This document shows, one piece after another, positions 1-7,562 of a stretch of 64,000 bases of DNA. A program made the translations under genes and the position numbers. The DNA is taken from contig NZ_CP009458.1 of assembly GCF_000758305.1 (NCBI RefSeq), positions 1,922,001 to 1,986,000 on the forward strand, written 5' to 3'. Under the pieces are notes generated by a model. That model made no database searches. It was not told the origin of the DNA and was given only the letters and a program-made list of their open reading frames with translations. This DNA is from Cedecea neteri (lineage in GTDB: Bacteria > Pseudomonadota > Gammaproteobacteria > Enterobacterales > Enterobacteriaceae). The first letter of the stretch is position 1, and each line of letters opens with the position of its first letter.

Positions 1-435
1 GATATGGTGCTGGTGGGTCTGCTGCGTGGTTCATTTATGTTTATGGCGGATCTGTGCCGTGAAGTTCAGGTTTCCCATGAAGTCGATTTTATGACCGCAT
101 CAAGCTACGGTAGCGGCATGTCCACCACTCGTGATGTGAAGATCCTGAAAGATCTGGACGAAGACATCCGCGGGAAAGATGTGCTGATCGTGGAAGATAT
201 CATCGACTCCGGCAACACCCTGAGCAAAGTGCGTGAGATCCTGAGCCTGCGCGAACCAAAATCTCTGGCCATTTGTACACTGCTGGATAAACCGACCCGC
301 CGCGAAGTGAACGTCAACGTTGAATACGTTGGCTTCTCTATTCCGGACGAATTCGTCGTTGGTTACGGCATCGACTATGCCCAGCGTTATCGCCACCTGC
401 CGTTCGTTGGCAAAGTTGTGATGCTCGACGAGTAA
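1..435 (+). CDS. hpt: Hypoxanthine phosphoribosyltransferase, 5'-truncated by window edge
   Basis: Purine salvage enzyme that joins hypoxanthine (and weakly guanine) to PRPP to give IMP in the cytosol. Only the last 144 codons are present; the frame is open back to base 1, and about 34 N-terminal residues of the usual ~178 lie outside the window. The first Met in view is internal, not the start. The PRPP-binding loop with acidic pair (VEDIIDSGNT, codons at 193-222) is intact, and the C-terminus ends in the family-typical LDE. It converges on can, with a shared terminator between them. Identity is clear from near-identity with enteric Hpt. Confidence 0.97.
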   Translation, partial: DMVLVGLLRGSFMFMADLCREVQVSHEVDFMTASSYGSGMSTTRDVKILKDLDEDIRGKDVLIVEDIIDSGNTLSKVREILSLREPKSLAICTLLDKPTRREVNVNVEYVGFSIPDEFVVGYGIDYAQRYRHLPFVGKVVMLDE

Positions 436-451
436 TCTACGTCGGGTAACG

Positions 452-478
452 AAAAAAGGGCCTTAAAAGGCCCTTTTT
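452..478. terminator. Bidirectional intrinsic terminator between hpt and can
   Basis: The stem AAAGGGCC / GGCCCTTT closes a short A/T loop, with an A-run on the left and a T-run on the right. It can therefore end transcripts from both convergent genes. Confidence 0.85.
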
Positions 479-498
479 GCTATCCACTTTTCACGGAA

Positions 499-1179
499 TT
501 ACTGCGAAGCTGCGCGATTCCGGTGGCTATGGTGAGTATTCTTCAGGTTGGCTATGCCGCTGCGGTAACCTTGCTCGAGTGACTCGCGGCTGGTGGCCGT
601 TACCTCAAGGTCGCGCAGGCGCCCGTCGTGAATACCGTAAACCCAGCCGTGAACCGTGACTTTCTGGCCGCGTTTCCAGGCAGACTGCATGATGGTGGAA
701 TGGCCGATGTTGTACACCTGCTCCATGACGTTCAGTTCACAGAGCGTATCCATCCGCTGTTCCGGTGCCAGTTCCCCTAAGAGCGAACTATGCTTGAACC
801 ACAGGTCGCGAATATGCAGCAGCCAGTTGTTAATTAAGCCCAGCTCCGGGTTTTCGACCGCAGCCTGAACGCCGCCGCAGCCATAGTGACCGCAGATAAT
901 AATGTGCTCAACTTCAAGGACGTCTACGGCGTACTGCACAACGGAAAGGCAATTCAGATCGGTATGAACAACCAGGTTCGCCACGTTACGGTGAACAAAG
1001 AGTTCGCCTGGCTCCAGACCGGTAAGGCGTTCGGCGGGAACACGGCTGTCGGAGCAGCCAATCCAGAGAAAGCGGGGTTTTTGTGCCTGGGCAAGTCTTT
1101 CGAAGAAACCGGGGTCTTCCTCAACCAGCATTTTTGACCAAAGTTCATTATTGCTGATAAGGGAATCAATGTCTTTCAT
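499..1179 (-). CDS. can: Beta-class carbonic anhydrase
   Basis: Cytosolic zinc enzyme interconverting CO2 and bicarbonate, supplying bicarbonate for carboxylations such as fatty acid synthesis. The 226-residue protein has the beta-class zinc site: Cys42, Asp44 (with Arg46), His98 and Cys101, seen as CSDSR and HYGCGG. Length is close to the ~220 of E. coli Can; the last few residues (HRNRAASQ) are a slight C-terminal extension. It is divergent from yadG across a 97-bp spacer that should hold both promoters. Family assignment is firm; the choice of symbol can over the paralogue cynT rests on synteny with hpt and yadG. Confidence 0.96.
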   Translation of the reverse strand: MKDIDSLISNNELWSKMLVEEDPGFFERLAQAQKPRFLWIGCSDSRVPAERLTGLEPGELFVHRNVANLVVHTDLNCLSVVQYAVDVLEVEHIIICGHYGCGGVQAAVENPELGLINNWLLHIRDLWFKHSSLLGELAPEQRMDTLCELNVMEQVYNIGHSTIMQSAWKRGQKVTVHGWVYGIHDGRLRDLEVTATSRESLEQGYRSGIANLKNTHHSHRNRAASQ

Positions 1180-1276
1180 GTGAGGTTAACGCCTGTCACC
1201 CGAGAAGTGCGATGGGGTAATATAGGGTAACTCAACAAATTTATAAACAAGTACCGAATAAGGTAAGCGAATACCC

Positions 1277-2203
1277 ATGACAATTGCATTGGAACTGGAA
1301 CAGTTAACGAAAACCTATCCCGGCGGCGTTCAGGCGCTGCGCGGGATAGATCTTCGTGTTGAGGCGGGCGACTTCTATGCGCTGCTCGGCCCTAACGGTG
1401 CGGGAAAATCCACCACCATCGGTATCATCAGCTCGTTGGTGAATAAAACCTCCGGCCGCGTGCGGGTGTTTGGCTACGATCTGCAAAAAGACGTGGTCAA
1501 CGCTAAACGCCAGCTTGGCCTGGTTCCCCAGGAATTCAACTTCAACCCGTTTGAGACGGTGCAGCAGATCGTCGTGCATCAGGCGGGCTACTACGGCGTT
1601 GAGCGTAGTGAAGCGATAGCCCGGAGCGAAAAGTATTTAAAACAGCTCGATCTGTGGGAAAAACGCAACGAACGTGCGCGTATGTTATCCGGGGGGATGA
1701 AGCGCCGCCTGATGATTGCCCGTGCGTTGATGCATGAACCTAAGTTGCTGATTCTGGATGAACCAACCGCTGGCGTAGACATTGAACTGCGCCGTTCTAT
1801 GTGGGGCTTCCTGAAAGATCTCAACGACAAGGGCACTACTATTATTCTGACTACCCACTATCTGGAAGAAGCCGAAATGCTGTGCCGCAACATCGGTATT
1901 ATCCAGCGCGGTGAATTGGTAGAGAACACGTCGATGAAATCGCTGCTTTCCAAGCTGAAATCAGAAACCTTCATCCTGGATCTGGCACCGAAGAGCCCAC
2001 TACCTAAGCTGGATGGCTATCAGTATCGGCTGGTGGATACCTCCACACTAGAAGTTGAAGTTCTGCGTGAGCAGGGGATTAACAGCGTGTTTAGCCAGCT
2101 AAGCGCGCAGGGAATTCAGGTGCAGAGTATGCGTAACAAAGCTAACCGTCTCGAAGAGTTGTTCGTGACGTTGGTAAACGGTAAACAAGGGGATCAGGCA
2201 TGA
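1277..2203 (+). CDS. yadG: ABC-2 type exporter, ATP-binding subunit YadG
   Basis: Cytoplasmic ATPase of a two-gene ABC exporter of unknown substrate. The 308-residue protein has Walker A GPNGAGKST at 38-46, Q-loop Gln85, signature LSGGMKRR at 137-144, Walker B LLILDEP at 157-163 and a switch His in the TTHYLEEAE segment. This is the drug/polysaccharide-export (DRA/ABC-2) type of nucleotide-binding domain, followed by a ~90-residue C-terminal extension usual for the family. It overlaps yadH by four bases (ATGA), so the two are translationally coupled. Substrate is not known from the sequence. Confidence 0.95.
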   Translation: MTIALELEQLTKTYPGGVQALRGIDLRVEAGDFYALLGPNGAGKSTTIGIISSLVNKTSGRVRVFGYDLQKDVVNAKRQLGLVPQEFNFNPFETVQQIVVHQAGYYGVERSEAIARSEKYLKQLDLWEKRNERARMLSGGMKRRLMIARALMHEPKLLILDEPTAGVDIELRRSMWGFLKDLNDKGTTIILTTHYLEEAEMLCRNIGIIQRGELVENTSMKSLLSKLKSETFILDLAPKSPLPKLDGYQYRLVDTSTLEVEVLREQGINSVFSQLSAQGIQVQSMRNKANRLEELFVTLVNGKQGDQA

Positions 2204-2970
2204 TGCAGCTGTACTGGGTGGCGCTGAAAAGCATCTGGACCAAAGAGGTTCACCGCTTCGCCCGTATCTGGATCCAGACGCTGGTTCCGCCGGTCATCAC
2301 CATGACCCTGTATTTCATTATCTTCGGTAACCTGATTGGCTCGCGTATCGGCGAAATGCATGGCTTCACCTACATGCAGTTCATCGTGCCGGGCCTGATC
2401 ATGATGGCGGTGATCACCAATGCCTATGCCAACGTCGCTTCCTCATTCTTCAGCGCGAAGTTCCAGCGTAACATTGAAGAGCTGCTGGTGGCGCCGGTAC
2501 CTACGCATGTGATCATCGCAGGCTATGTTGGCGGCGGCGTCGCGCGTGGTCTGTGCGTGGGCATTCTGGTCACGGCGGTGTCGCTGTTCTTCGTCCCGTT
2601 CCAGGTGCATTCCTGGCTGTTCGTGGCGCTGACGCTGGTACTGACGGCTATTCTGTTCTCGCTGGCCGGTCTGCTGAACGCCGTCTTTGCCAAAACGTTC
2701 GATGATATCAGCCTGATCCCGACCTTTGTGCTGACGCCGCTGACCTATCTCGGCGGGGTGTTTTATTCCCTGACCCTGCTGCCGCCGTTCTGGCAGGCGC
2801 TCTCGCACCTGAACCCGATCGTCTACATGATTAGCGGCTTCCGTTTTGGTTTCCTGGGTATTACCGATGTGCCATTGGTAACTACCGTCGGCGTACTAGT
2901 AATCTTTATTGCCGTGTTTTACCTGCTGTGCTGGTATCTCATCCAGCGCGGCCGTGGACTCCGAACCTAA
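2200..2970 (+). CDS. yadH: ABC-2 type exporter, permease subunit YadH
   Basis: Inner-membrane partner of YadG. The 256-residue protein shows about six hydrophobic segments typical of ABC-2 permeases and the family signature region near residues 165-195 (LTPLTYLGGVFYSLTLLPP). The start is the first ATG of ATGATG, overlapping the yadG stop; this gives the same 256-residue length as E. coli YadH. A strong terminator follows at once, so yadGH is a closed two-gene unit. Substrate unknown. Confidence 0.95.
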   Translation: MMQLYWVALKSIWTKEVHRFARIWIQTLVPPVITMTLYFIIFGNLIGSRIGEMHGFTYMQFIVPGLIMMAVITNAYANVASSFFSAKFQRNIEELLVAPVPTHVIIAGYVGGGVARGLCVGILVTAVSLFFVPFQVHSWLFVALTLVLTAILFSLAGLLNAVFAKTFDDISLIPTFVLTPLTYLGGVFYSLTLLPPFWQALSHLNPIVYMISGFRFGFLGITDVPLVTTVGVLVIFIAVFYLLCWYLIQRGRGLRT

Positions 2971-2982
2971 TCGTTTCTGATT

Positions 2983-3010
2983 AAATCCCCCTTTTTAGGG
3001 GGATTTTTTT
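2983..3010 (+). terminator. Intrinsic terminator of yadGH
   Basis: The stem AAATCCCCC / GGGGGATTT is followed by a run of T; it begins 12 bases after the yadH stop. Confidence 0.9.
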
Positions 3011-3085
3011 ACGCCAAATTGATACGCATCAGGCTACTTATTCAGCGTTCTGGCACACTGTCGCTCCGTAAACAGGAGAGATTTT

Positions 3086-3517
3086 ATGCTTGGCTGGGTC
3101 ATTGCCGGACACGACGACTACGCACAAAAGATACTGGATGCTCTCGAACAGCGCTTTGGTCCACAGCCTCAGTGCTGCGCGGTGAATTTCTGGCGCGGGT
3201 TAAGCACCAATATGCTAAGCCGGATGATGTGTGATGCCCTTCACCACTGTGACTCGGGCGATGGCGTGATCTTTCTGACCGATATCAGCGGGGCGGAACC
3301 TTATCGTGCGGCGGCATTAATGAACCACAAGCATGAGCATTGCGAAGTGATCGCCGGGGTAACGCTGCCGTTGCTTCTAGCTATGCGTGAACAGCGGGAA
3401 AATATCTCCAGCGAAGCTTTTCGGCTGCTTATTGTGGAGCAGGGCGGGGATGCGGTGACCAGCCTGTGGCATCAGCAGCAAAAGAACCCGCCGTTTGTAT
3501 TGCTACACAAATATTAA
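3086..3517 (+). CDS. yadI: PTS EIIA-like protein (mannose family), YadI
   Basis: A stand-alone IIA domain of the mannose-type phosphotransferase system, 143 residues against 146 for E. coli YadI. His9 in the N-terminal VIAGHDD motif matches the phosphorylated histidine of this family, and a FLTDISGAEPYRAA stretch matches the conserved Asp-containing loop. No IIB, IIC or IID gene lies nearby, so its partner and sugar cannot be inferred. The start ATG follows a good ribosome site (AGGAGAG, just upstream). It is likely monocistronic, between the yadH terminator and the yadE promoter. Confidence 0.9.
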   Translation: MLGWVIAGHDDYAQKILDALEQRFGPQPQCCAVNFWRGLSTNMLSRMMCDALHHCDSGDGVIFLTDISGAEPYRAAALMNHKHEHCEVIAGVTLPLLLAMREQRENISSEAFRLLIVEQGGDAVTSLWHQQQKNPPFVLLHKY

Positions 3518-3537
3518 GGGTATCTATTTGTTCGGGG

Positions 3538-3565
3538 TTGGTATTCACCCGTCTTTTGCTAAACT
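3538..3565 (+). promoter_or_regulatory. Candidate sigma-70 promoter for yadE
   Basis: TTGGTA (3538-3543), a 16-base spacer and TAAACT (3560-3565) lie 45 bases before the yadE start. Match is moderate; no experimental support. Confidence 0.4.
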
Positions 3566-3610
3566 AATGACTTCCTTCTGTCTTTCCGACAAAAAACTGA
3601 TTAATTCGCC

Positions 3611-4861
3611 ATGTTAACTCGCCTTGTTTATTGCGTCATGCTGGTCATCAGCATCGGAACTGCCCAGGCAAGCCTGCTCAGTAGCCATGACACCCCCGCC
3701 CAATATATGCAAACCACCGAAGATGCCGATATTTGGGCGCAGGTTGGTGATAATGTGATTTCCGTAGGCCGTATCGGCCAGGGGCAAATCCTGGCGGTGG
3801 TGCCGACGCCCGCAGACTACTACGAGTTTAATTTCGGCTTCGGTACCGGGTTTATCGACAAGGCGCATCTTGGCCCGGTAAAAGGCAAGCAGCGAGTGGA
3901 AGACCGGCTGGGCGATCTCAACAATCCGTTGAGTAACCAAAACTTGATCACCTTCCGCGACGTGGCTATTTATAGCGAGCCGGCAACGTCTTCAGCGGTG
4001 TTCGGCACGCTGGCAGATAACCTGCGTTACCCAATCATCGGCAAACTCAAAGATCGCCTGAACCAGACCTGGTACCAAATCCGCATCGGCAACCGCCTGG
4101 GCTACATCAGCAGTCTGGACGCGCAGCCGGATAACGGCATTCCGGTTCTGACCTATCACCATATTCTGCGTGATGAGGAAAATACGCGTTTCCGCCATAC
4201 GTCGACGACAACCTCGGTGGTGGCGTTCAGCAACCAGATGACCTGGCTGCGTGATATGGGCTACACCACGCTGACGATGTATCAGCTGGAAGGCTACGTG
4301 CGTAACCGTATGAACCTCCCGGCTCGCTCGGTGGTAATTACCTTCGATGACGGGTTGAAATCAGTCTATCGCTACGCGTTCCCGATTCTGAAACAGTACG
4401 GCTTTAAAGCGACGGCTTACATTATCTCGTCGCGCATTAAGCGCCATCCACAGCCGTGGAATCCAAAGTCTCTGCAGTTTATGAGTATTTCTGAGCTGGA
4501 GGCGATTCAGAGCGTGTTCGATATTCAGTCACACACGCATTTTTTGCATCGCGTGGATAACTACCGCCGCCCGATTCTTCTGAGCCGCAGCTACCACAAT
4601 ATCCTGTTTGATTTTGAGCACTCGCGCCGCGCGCTGTCGCAGTTTAATCCGCACGTGCTTTACCTGTCTTATCCGTTTGGCGGCTATAACGATGTTGCGG
4701 TGAAAGCGGCGAACGACGCAGGGTTCCATATGGCGGTAACCACGGTGCGTGGGAAGGTGAAACCGGGAGATAATCCGTTCCTGCTGAAGCGGCTTTATAT
4801 TATGAGGACGGATTCGCTGGAGACGATGTCGAGGACAATTACTAATCAGCCTGAGTCGTAA
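3611..4861 (+). CDS. yadE: Putative polysaccharide deacetylase YadE
   Basis: Predicted exported carbohydrate esterase 4 (NodB-fold) protein of 416 residues. A signal peptide ends near residue 20 (AQA). Residues ~30-170 form an N-terminal region that includes an SH3-like stretch. The NodB domain begins near 178 with the TYHHI motif; the catalytic/metal motif TFDDG is at 244-248 and the metal-binding SHTHFLH at 307-313, with a YPFGGYN motif further on. Active-site residues look complete. Substrate unknown; E. coli YadE has not to my knowledge been assigned one. A palindromic repeat lies between it and convergent panD. Confidence 0.9.
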   Translation: MLTRLVYCVMLVISIGTAQASLLSSHDTPAQYMQTTEDADIWAQVGDNVISVGRIGQGQILAVVPTPADYYEFNFGFGTGFIDKAHLGPVKGKQRVEDRLGDLNNPLSNQNLITFRDVAIYSEPATSSAVFGTLADNLRYPIIGKLKDRLNQTWYQIRIGNRLGYISSLDAQPDNGIPVLTYHHILRDEENTRFRHTSTTTSVVAFSNQMTWLRDMGYTTLTMYQLEGYVRNRMNLPARSVVITFDDGLKSVYRYAFPILKQYGFKATAYIISSRIKRHPQPWNPKSLQFMSISELEAIQSVFDIQSHTHFLHRVDNYRRPILLSRSYHNILFDFEHSRRALSQFNPHVLYLSYPFGGYNDVAVKAANDAGFHMAVTTVRGKVKPGDNPFLLKRLYIMRTDSLETMSRTITNQPES

Positions 4862-4872
4862 GCTAACCAATT

Positions 4873-4896
4873 CCCTCTCCCGAGTGGGGAGAGGGG
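4873..4896. repeat. GC-rich palindrome between convergent yadE and panD
   Basis: CCCTCTCCC and GGGAGAGGG flank a short loop. The same core recurs at 14389-14422 and several times in 23262-23469, so it belongs to a dispersed repeat family. It sits in a convergent gap and may also help terminate yadE and panD. Confidence 0.75.
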
Positions 4897-4902
4897 CGGT
4901 TG

Positions 4903-5283
4903 TTACGCGACCTGAACCGGCACGGCTTTTGCGAGACGTTTCATCTCATTCTCACCGTCAAAGTAGGCCACTTTTGGCTGCCAGCTGCGAGCTTGCTCAT
5001 CTGGCATAGTGACGTAGCTGGCGATAATCAGGATGTCGCCGACGTCGGCGCAGTGTGCCGCCGCGCCGTTAACGGAGATGATTTTAGAGCCGCGTTCACC
5101 GGCGATAGCGTAGGTAGAAAAACGCTTCCCGTTGGTGACGTTGTAGATATCGATGGCTTCATATTCCAGAATGCCTGCCGCCTCAAGGAAGTCCTGATCG
5201 ATGGCGCAGGAGCCTTCGTAATGCAAGTCCGCCTGAGTCACTTTGACGCGGTGTAACTTGCCTTGCAGCATGGTGCGAATCAT
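4903..5283 (-). CDS. panD: Aspartate 1-decarboxylase proenzyme
   Basis: Makes beta-alanine from aspartate for pantothenate synthesis. The 126-residue proenzyme carries the self-cleavage site Gly24-Ser25 (HYEGSCAID), where Ser25 becomes the pyruvoyl cofactor; Lys9 and Tyr58 of the active site are also seen. Length equals the enteric norm. It precedes panC on the same strand with a 92-bp gap. The E. coli transposase-like gene yadD that lies in this gap is not present here. Confidence 0.97.
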   Translation of the reverse strand: MIRTMLQGKLHRVKVTQADLHYEGSCAIDQDFLEAAGILEYEAIDIYNVTNGKRFSTYAIAGERGSKIISVNGAAAHCADVGDILIIASYVTMPDEQARSWQPKVAYFDGENEMKRLAKAVPVQVA

Positions 5284-5375
5284 AAACTTGAACCTTTGTT
5301 ACTGGGCTTAAAAAGCGCGGATATCACCCGCGCCGTGGATATTCGAGGCAGTATTGCCCTTTTTATTTGGGCTGT

Positions 5376-6230
5376 CTACTGCGCCAGATCGACGGTGACG
5401 TTATCAATCAGTCGGGCCTGACCGAGCCAGGCTGCCATCAGGATCACCGCACGTTTGCTTTCCGCTGACAGCTCCAACAAAGTGTCCGCATCGCGGATTT
5501 GCAGGTCATCAGAACGGAAACCTTTTTCGTTTAACTCGGTCGCTGCGAGAATCAGCATCTCTTCGGTATCACGATCGCCGCTACGCAGTTTTTCCGCCAG
5601 GCCGTTCATTACCTTGCTTAATCCCGGGGCGATTTTACGCTGATCCGCCGTCAGGTAACCATTACGTGAGCTGAGCGCCAGGCCGTCTTTAGCGCGCACG
5701 GTCGGCACGCCAATAATCTCAATGTCGTAACCCATATCGGCGACCATTTTGCGGATCAGCGCTAGCTGCTGATAATCCTTCTGGCCAAAACAGGCGACGT
5801 CGGGCTGCACGAGGTTGAACAGCTTGCTGACGATGGTGGATACGCCACGGAAATGCCCTGGGCGGCTGGCGCCTTCCAGCATGGTGGAGATGCCTGGCAC
5901 GTCCACAAAGGTTTGCGTGTCGAGACCCTGAGGGTAAACGTCAACCGGCGCCGGGGCAAAGACCATATCCACCTTGCGGCGATTCAACTTTTCGCAATCT
6001 TCCTGCAGAGTGCGCGGGTAGCGGGCTAAGTCATCCGGCCTGTCAAACTGCATCGGGTTAACGAAAATACTGACCACGACCACATCAGCAACGGCTTTGG
6101 CTTCTTCCACCAGCGTCATGTGCCCATCGTGCAGGTTGCCCATGGTCGGCACCAGAGCAATGCGCTTGCCTTCCTGGCGCCAGCGGCGAATCTGCTGACG
6201 CAGCAGCGGTAACGTTTCGATAATCAGCAC
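5376..6230 (-). CDS. panC: Pantothenate synthetase
   Basis: ATP-dependent ligase of pantoate and beta-alanine. The protein is 284 residues. The HIGH-type nucleotide motif is PTMGNLHDGH at 28-37, and the KMSKS-type region appears as LSSRN near 185. The start codon is GTG at 6228-6230, chosen because AGGAGA lies six to seven bases upstream and the length matches E. coli PanC, which also begins with GTG. Thirteen bases separate it from upstream panB, so panBC is one operon. Confidence 0.97.
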   Translation of the reverse strand: MLIIETLPLLRQQIRRWRQEGKRIALVPTMGNLHDGHMTLVEEAKAVADVVVVSIFVNPMQFDRPDDLARYPRTLQEDCEKLNRRKVDMVFAPAPVDVYPQGLDTQTFVDVPGISTMLEGASRPGHFRGVSTIVSKLFNLVQPDVACFGQKDYQQLALIRKMVADMGYDIEIIGVPTVRAKDGLALSSRNGYLTADQRKIAPGLSKVMNGLAEKLRSGDRDTEEMLILAATELNEKGFRSDDLQIRDADTLLELSAESKRAVILMAAWLGQARLIDNVTVDLAQ

Positions 6231-6243
6231 AACCTATCTCCTG

Positions 6244-7038
6244 TCAGTAAAAACTGTGTTCGTTGCCCGGGTAACTGCCGGATTCGACTTCACTAATGTA
6301 CTGGCGCACCGCGGCGCGAATATCGCCGGTCTCAGCAAGGAAATTCTTCGCAAACTTAGGAATGTGGCCGCCGGTTATCCCGAAGGCATCATGCATGACC
6401 AGAATTTGCCCGTCCGTGACATTGCCCGCGCCGATGCCAATCACCGGGATAGAAAGCGCTTCGGTTACGCGCTTAGCCAGCTCAACGGGAACACATTCCA
6501 GCACCAGTAGTTGGGCACCTGCGGCCTCGAGCGCTAAAGCATCGTCCAGCAGCGTTTGCGCGGCCTGCTCGTCACGGCCCTGAACTTTGTAGCCGCCAAA
6601 AATATTGACCGACTGCGGCGTTAACCCCAAATGCCCACAAACTGGAACGGCGCGCTCCGTCAGCATTTTCACCGTATCAGCCAGCCAGCGCCCGCCTTCG
6701 ATTTTCACCATGTTAGCCCCGGCGCGCATCACCTCTGCGGAGTTGGCAAATGCCTGCTCCGGCGTGGCGTAGGCCATAAACGGTAGGTCGGCCAGCAGCA
6801 GGCAGTTTGGTGCGCCGCGGCGAACAGCGCGAGTGTGGTAGGCAATGTCTGCCACCGTGACCGGCAGCGTAGAGTCGTGGCCCTGCACCGTCATGCCCAG
6901 CGAATCGCCAACCAGCAAAACGCCGACGCCTTCGTCTGCAAACAGCTTAGCGAAGCTAAAGTCATAGGCGGTAAGGGTGGCGAATTTCTTGTTGTCCTGC
7001 TTGAGCTTACGCAGGGTGGAGGTGGTAGTGGGTTTCAT
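6244..7038 (-). CDS. panB: 3-methyl-2-oxobutanoate hydroxymethyltransferase
   Basis: First committed step of pantoate synthesis, using 5,10-methylene-tetrahydrofolate to hydroxymethylate ketoisovalerate. It is a 264-residue TIM-barrel protein with Mg-binding Asp45 and Asp84, and Glu114 in the KIEGG motif. Three in-frame ATGs are stacked; the third (7036-7038) is chosen because GGGG then lies six bases upstream and the length equals the E. coli protein. folK ends 44 bp upstream on the same strand, so folate and pantothenate genes may be co-transcribed. E. coli has a fimbrial cluster at this junction; none is present here. Confidence 0.97.
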   Translation of the reverse strand: MKPTTTSTLRKLKQDNKKFATLTAYDFSFAKLFADEGVGVLLVGDSLGMTVQGHDSTLPVTVADIAYHTRAVRRGAPNCLLLADLPFMAYATPEQAFANSAEVMRAGANMVKIEGGRWLADTVKMLTERAVPVCGHLGLTPQSVNIFGGYKVQGRDEQAAQTLLDDALALEAAGAQLLVLECVPVELAKRVTEALSIPVIGIGAGNVTDGQILVMHDAFGITGGHIPKFAKNFLAETGDIRAAVRQYISEVESGSYPGNEHSFY

Positions 7039-7082
7039 CATCATCCCCGGAGAAAGGTTAGAACAGGATACGGGCGCGCTGT

Positions 7083-7562
7083 TTACCAGCGAGTAATGCC
7101 CTCCTGGGAGAGGCTAGCCAGTATCGCGGCAACAGACTGCCCGTCGGGAAAGCGGCATTCTGGTGCTATTTCCAGTAGAGGAACCAGCATAAACGCGCGG
7201 TTCTTCATGTCGTAATGAGGCACGGTCAGGCGTTCGGTGTGCATCACCTCATCGCCAAACAGCATAAGATCGAGATCTAACGTCCGCGGCCCCCAGCGCT
7301 CGGCTTTGCGCACGCGGCCATGCTCCAGTTCAATACGTTGAGTATGATCCAGAAGAGCTTCGGCAGACAGGTCGGTGTCCAGCACCACGGCAGCATTCAG
7401 ATAATCTGGCTGATCCTGCGGGCCAAGCGGGGGAGTGCGGTAAAACGAGGAAGTGGCCACCATTCGGCTTTGTGGAATGGCGGCCAGGGCGTCAAGGGCA
7501 GATGATACCTGCTCCAGCGGCGACGCCTGGTTACTGCCCAGCGCGATATACGCGAGGGTCAT
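7083..7562 (-). CDS. folK: 2-amino-4-hydroxy-6-hydroxymethyldihydropteridine pyrophosphokinase (HPPK)
   Basis: Transfers pyrophosphate from ATP to the pterin in folate synthesis. The 159 residues match the family length. Key elements are the SSFYRTPPLGPQDQPDYLN substrate loop and the RWGPRTLDLDLM motif holding Trp90 and the Mg-binding Asp96 and Asp98. Its ATG overlaps the pcnB stop by four bases (ATGA), so translation is coupled to pcnB, as in other enterics. Confidence 0.97.
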   Translation of the reverse strand: MTLAYIALGSNQASPLEQVSSALDALAAIPQSRMVATSSFYRTPPLGPQDQPDYLNAAVVLDTDLSAEALLDHTQRIELEHGRVRKAERWGPRTLDLDLMLFGDEVMHTERLTVPHYDMKNRAFMLVPLLEIAPECRFPDGQSVAAILASLSQEGITRW

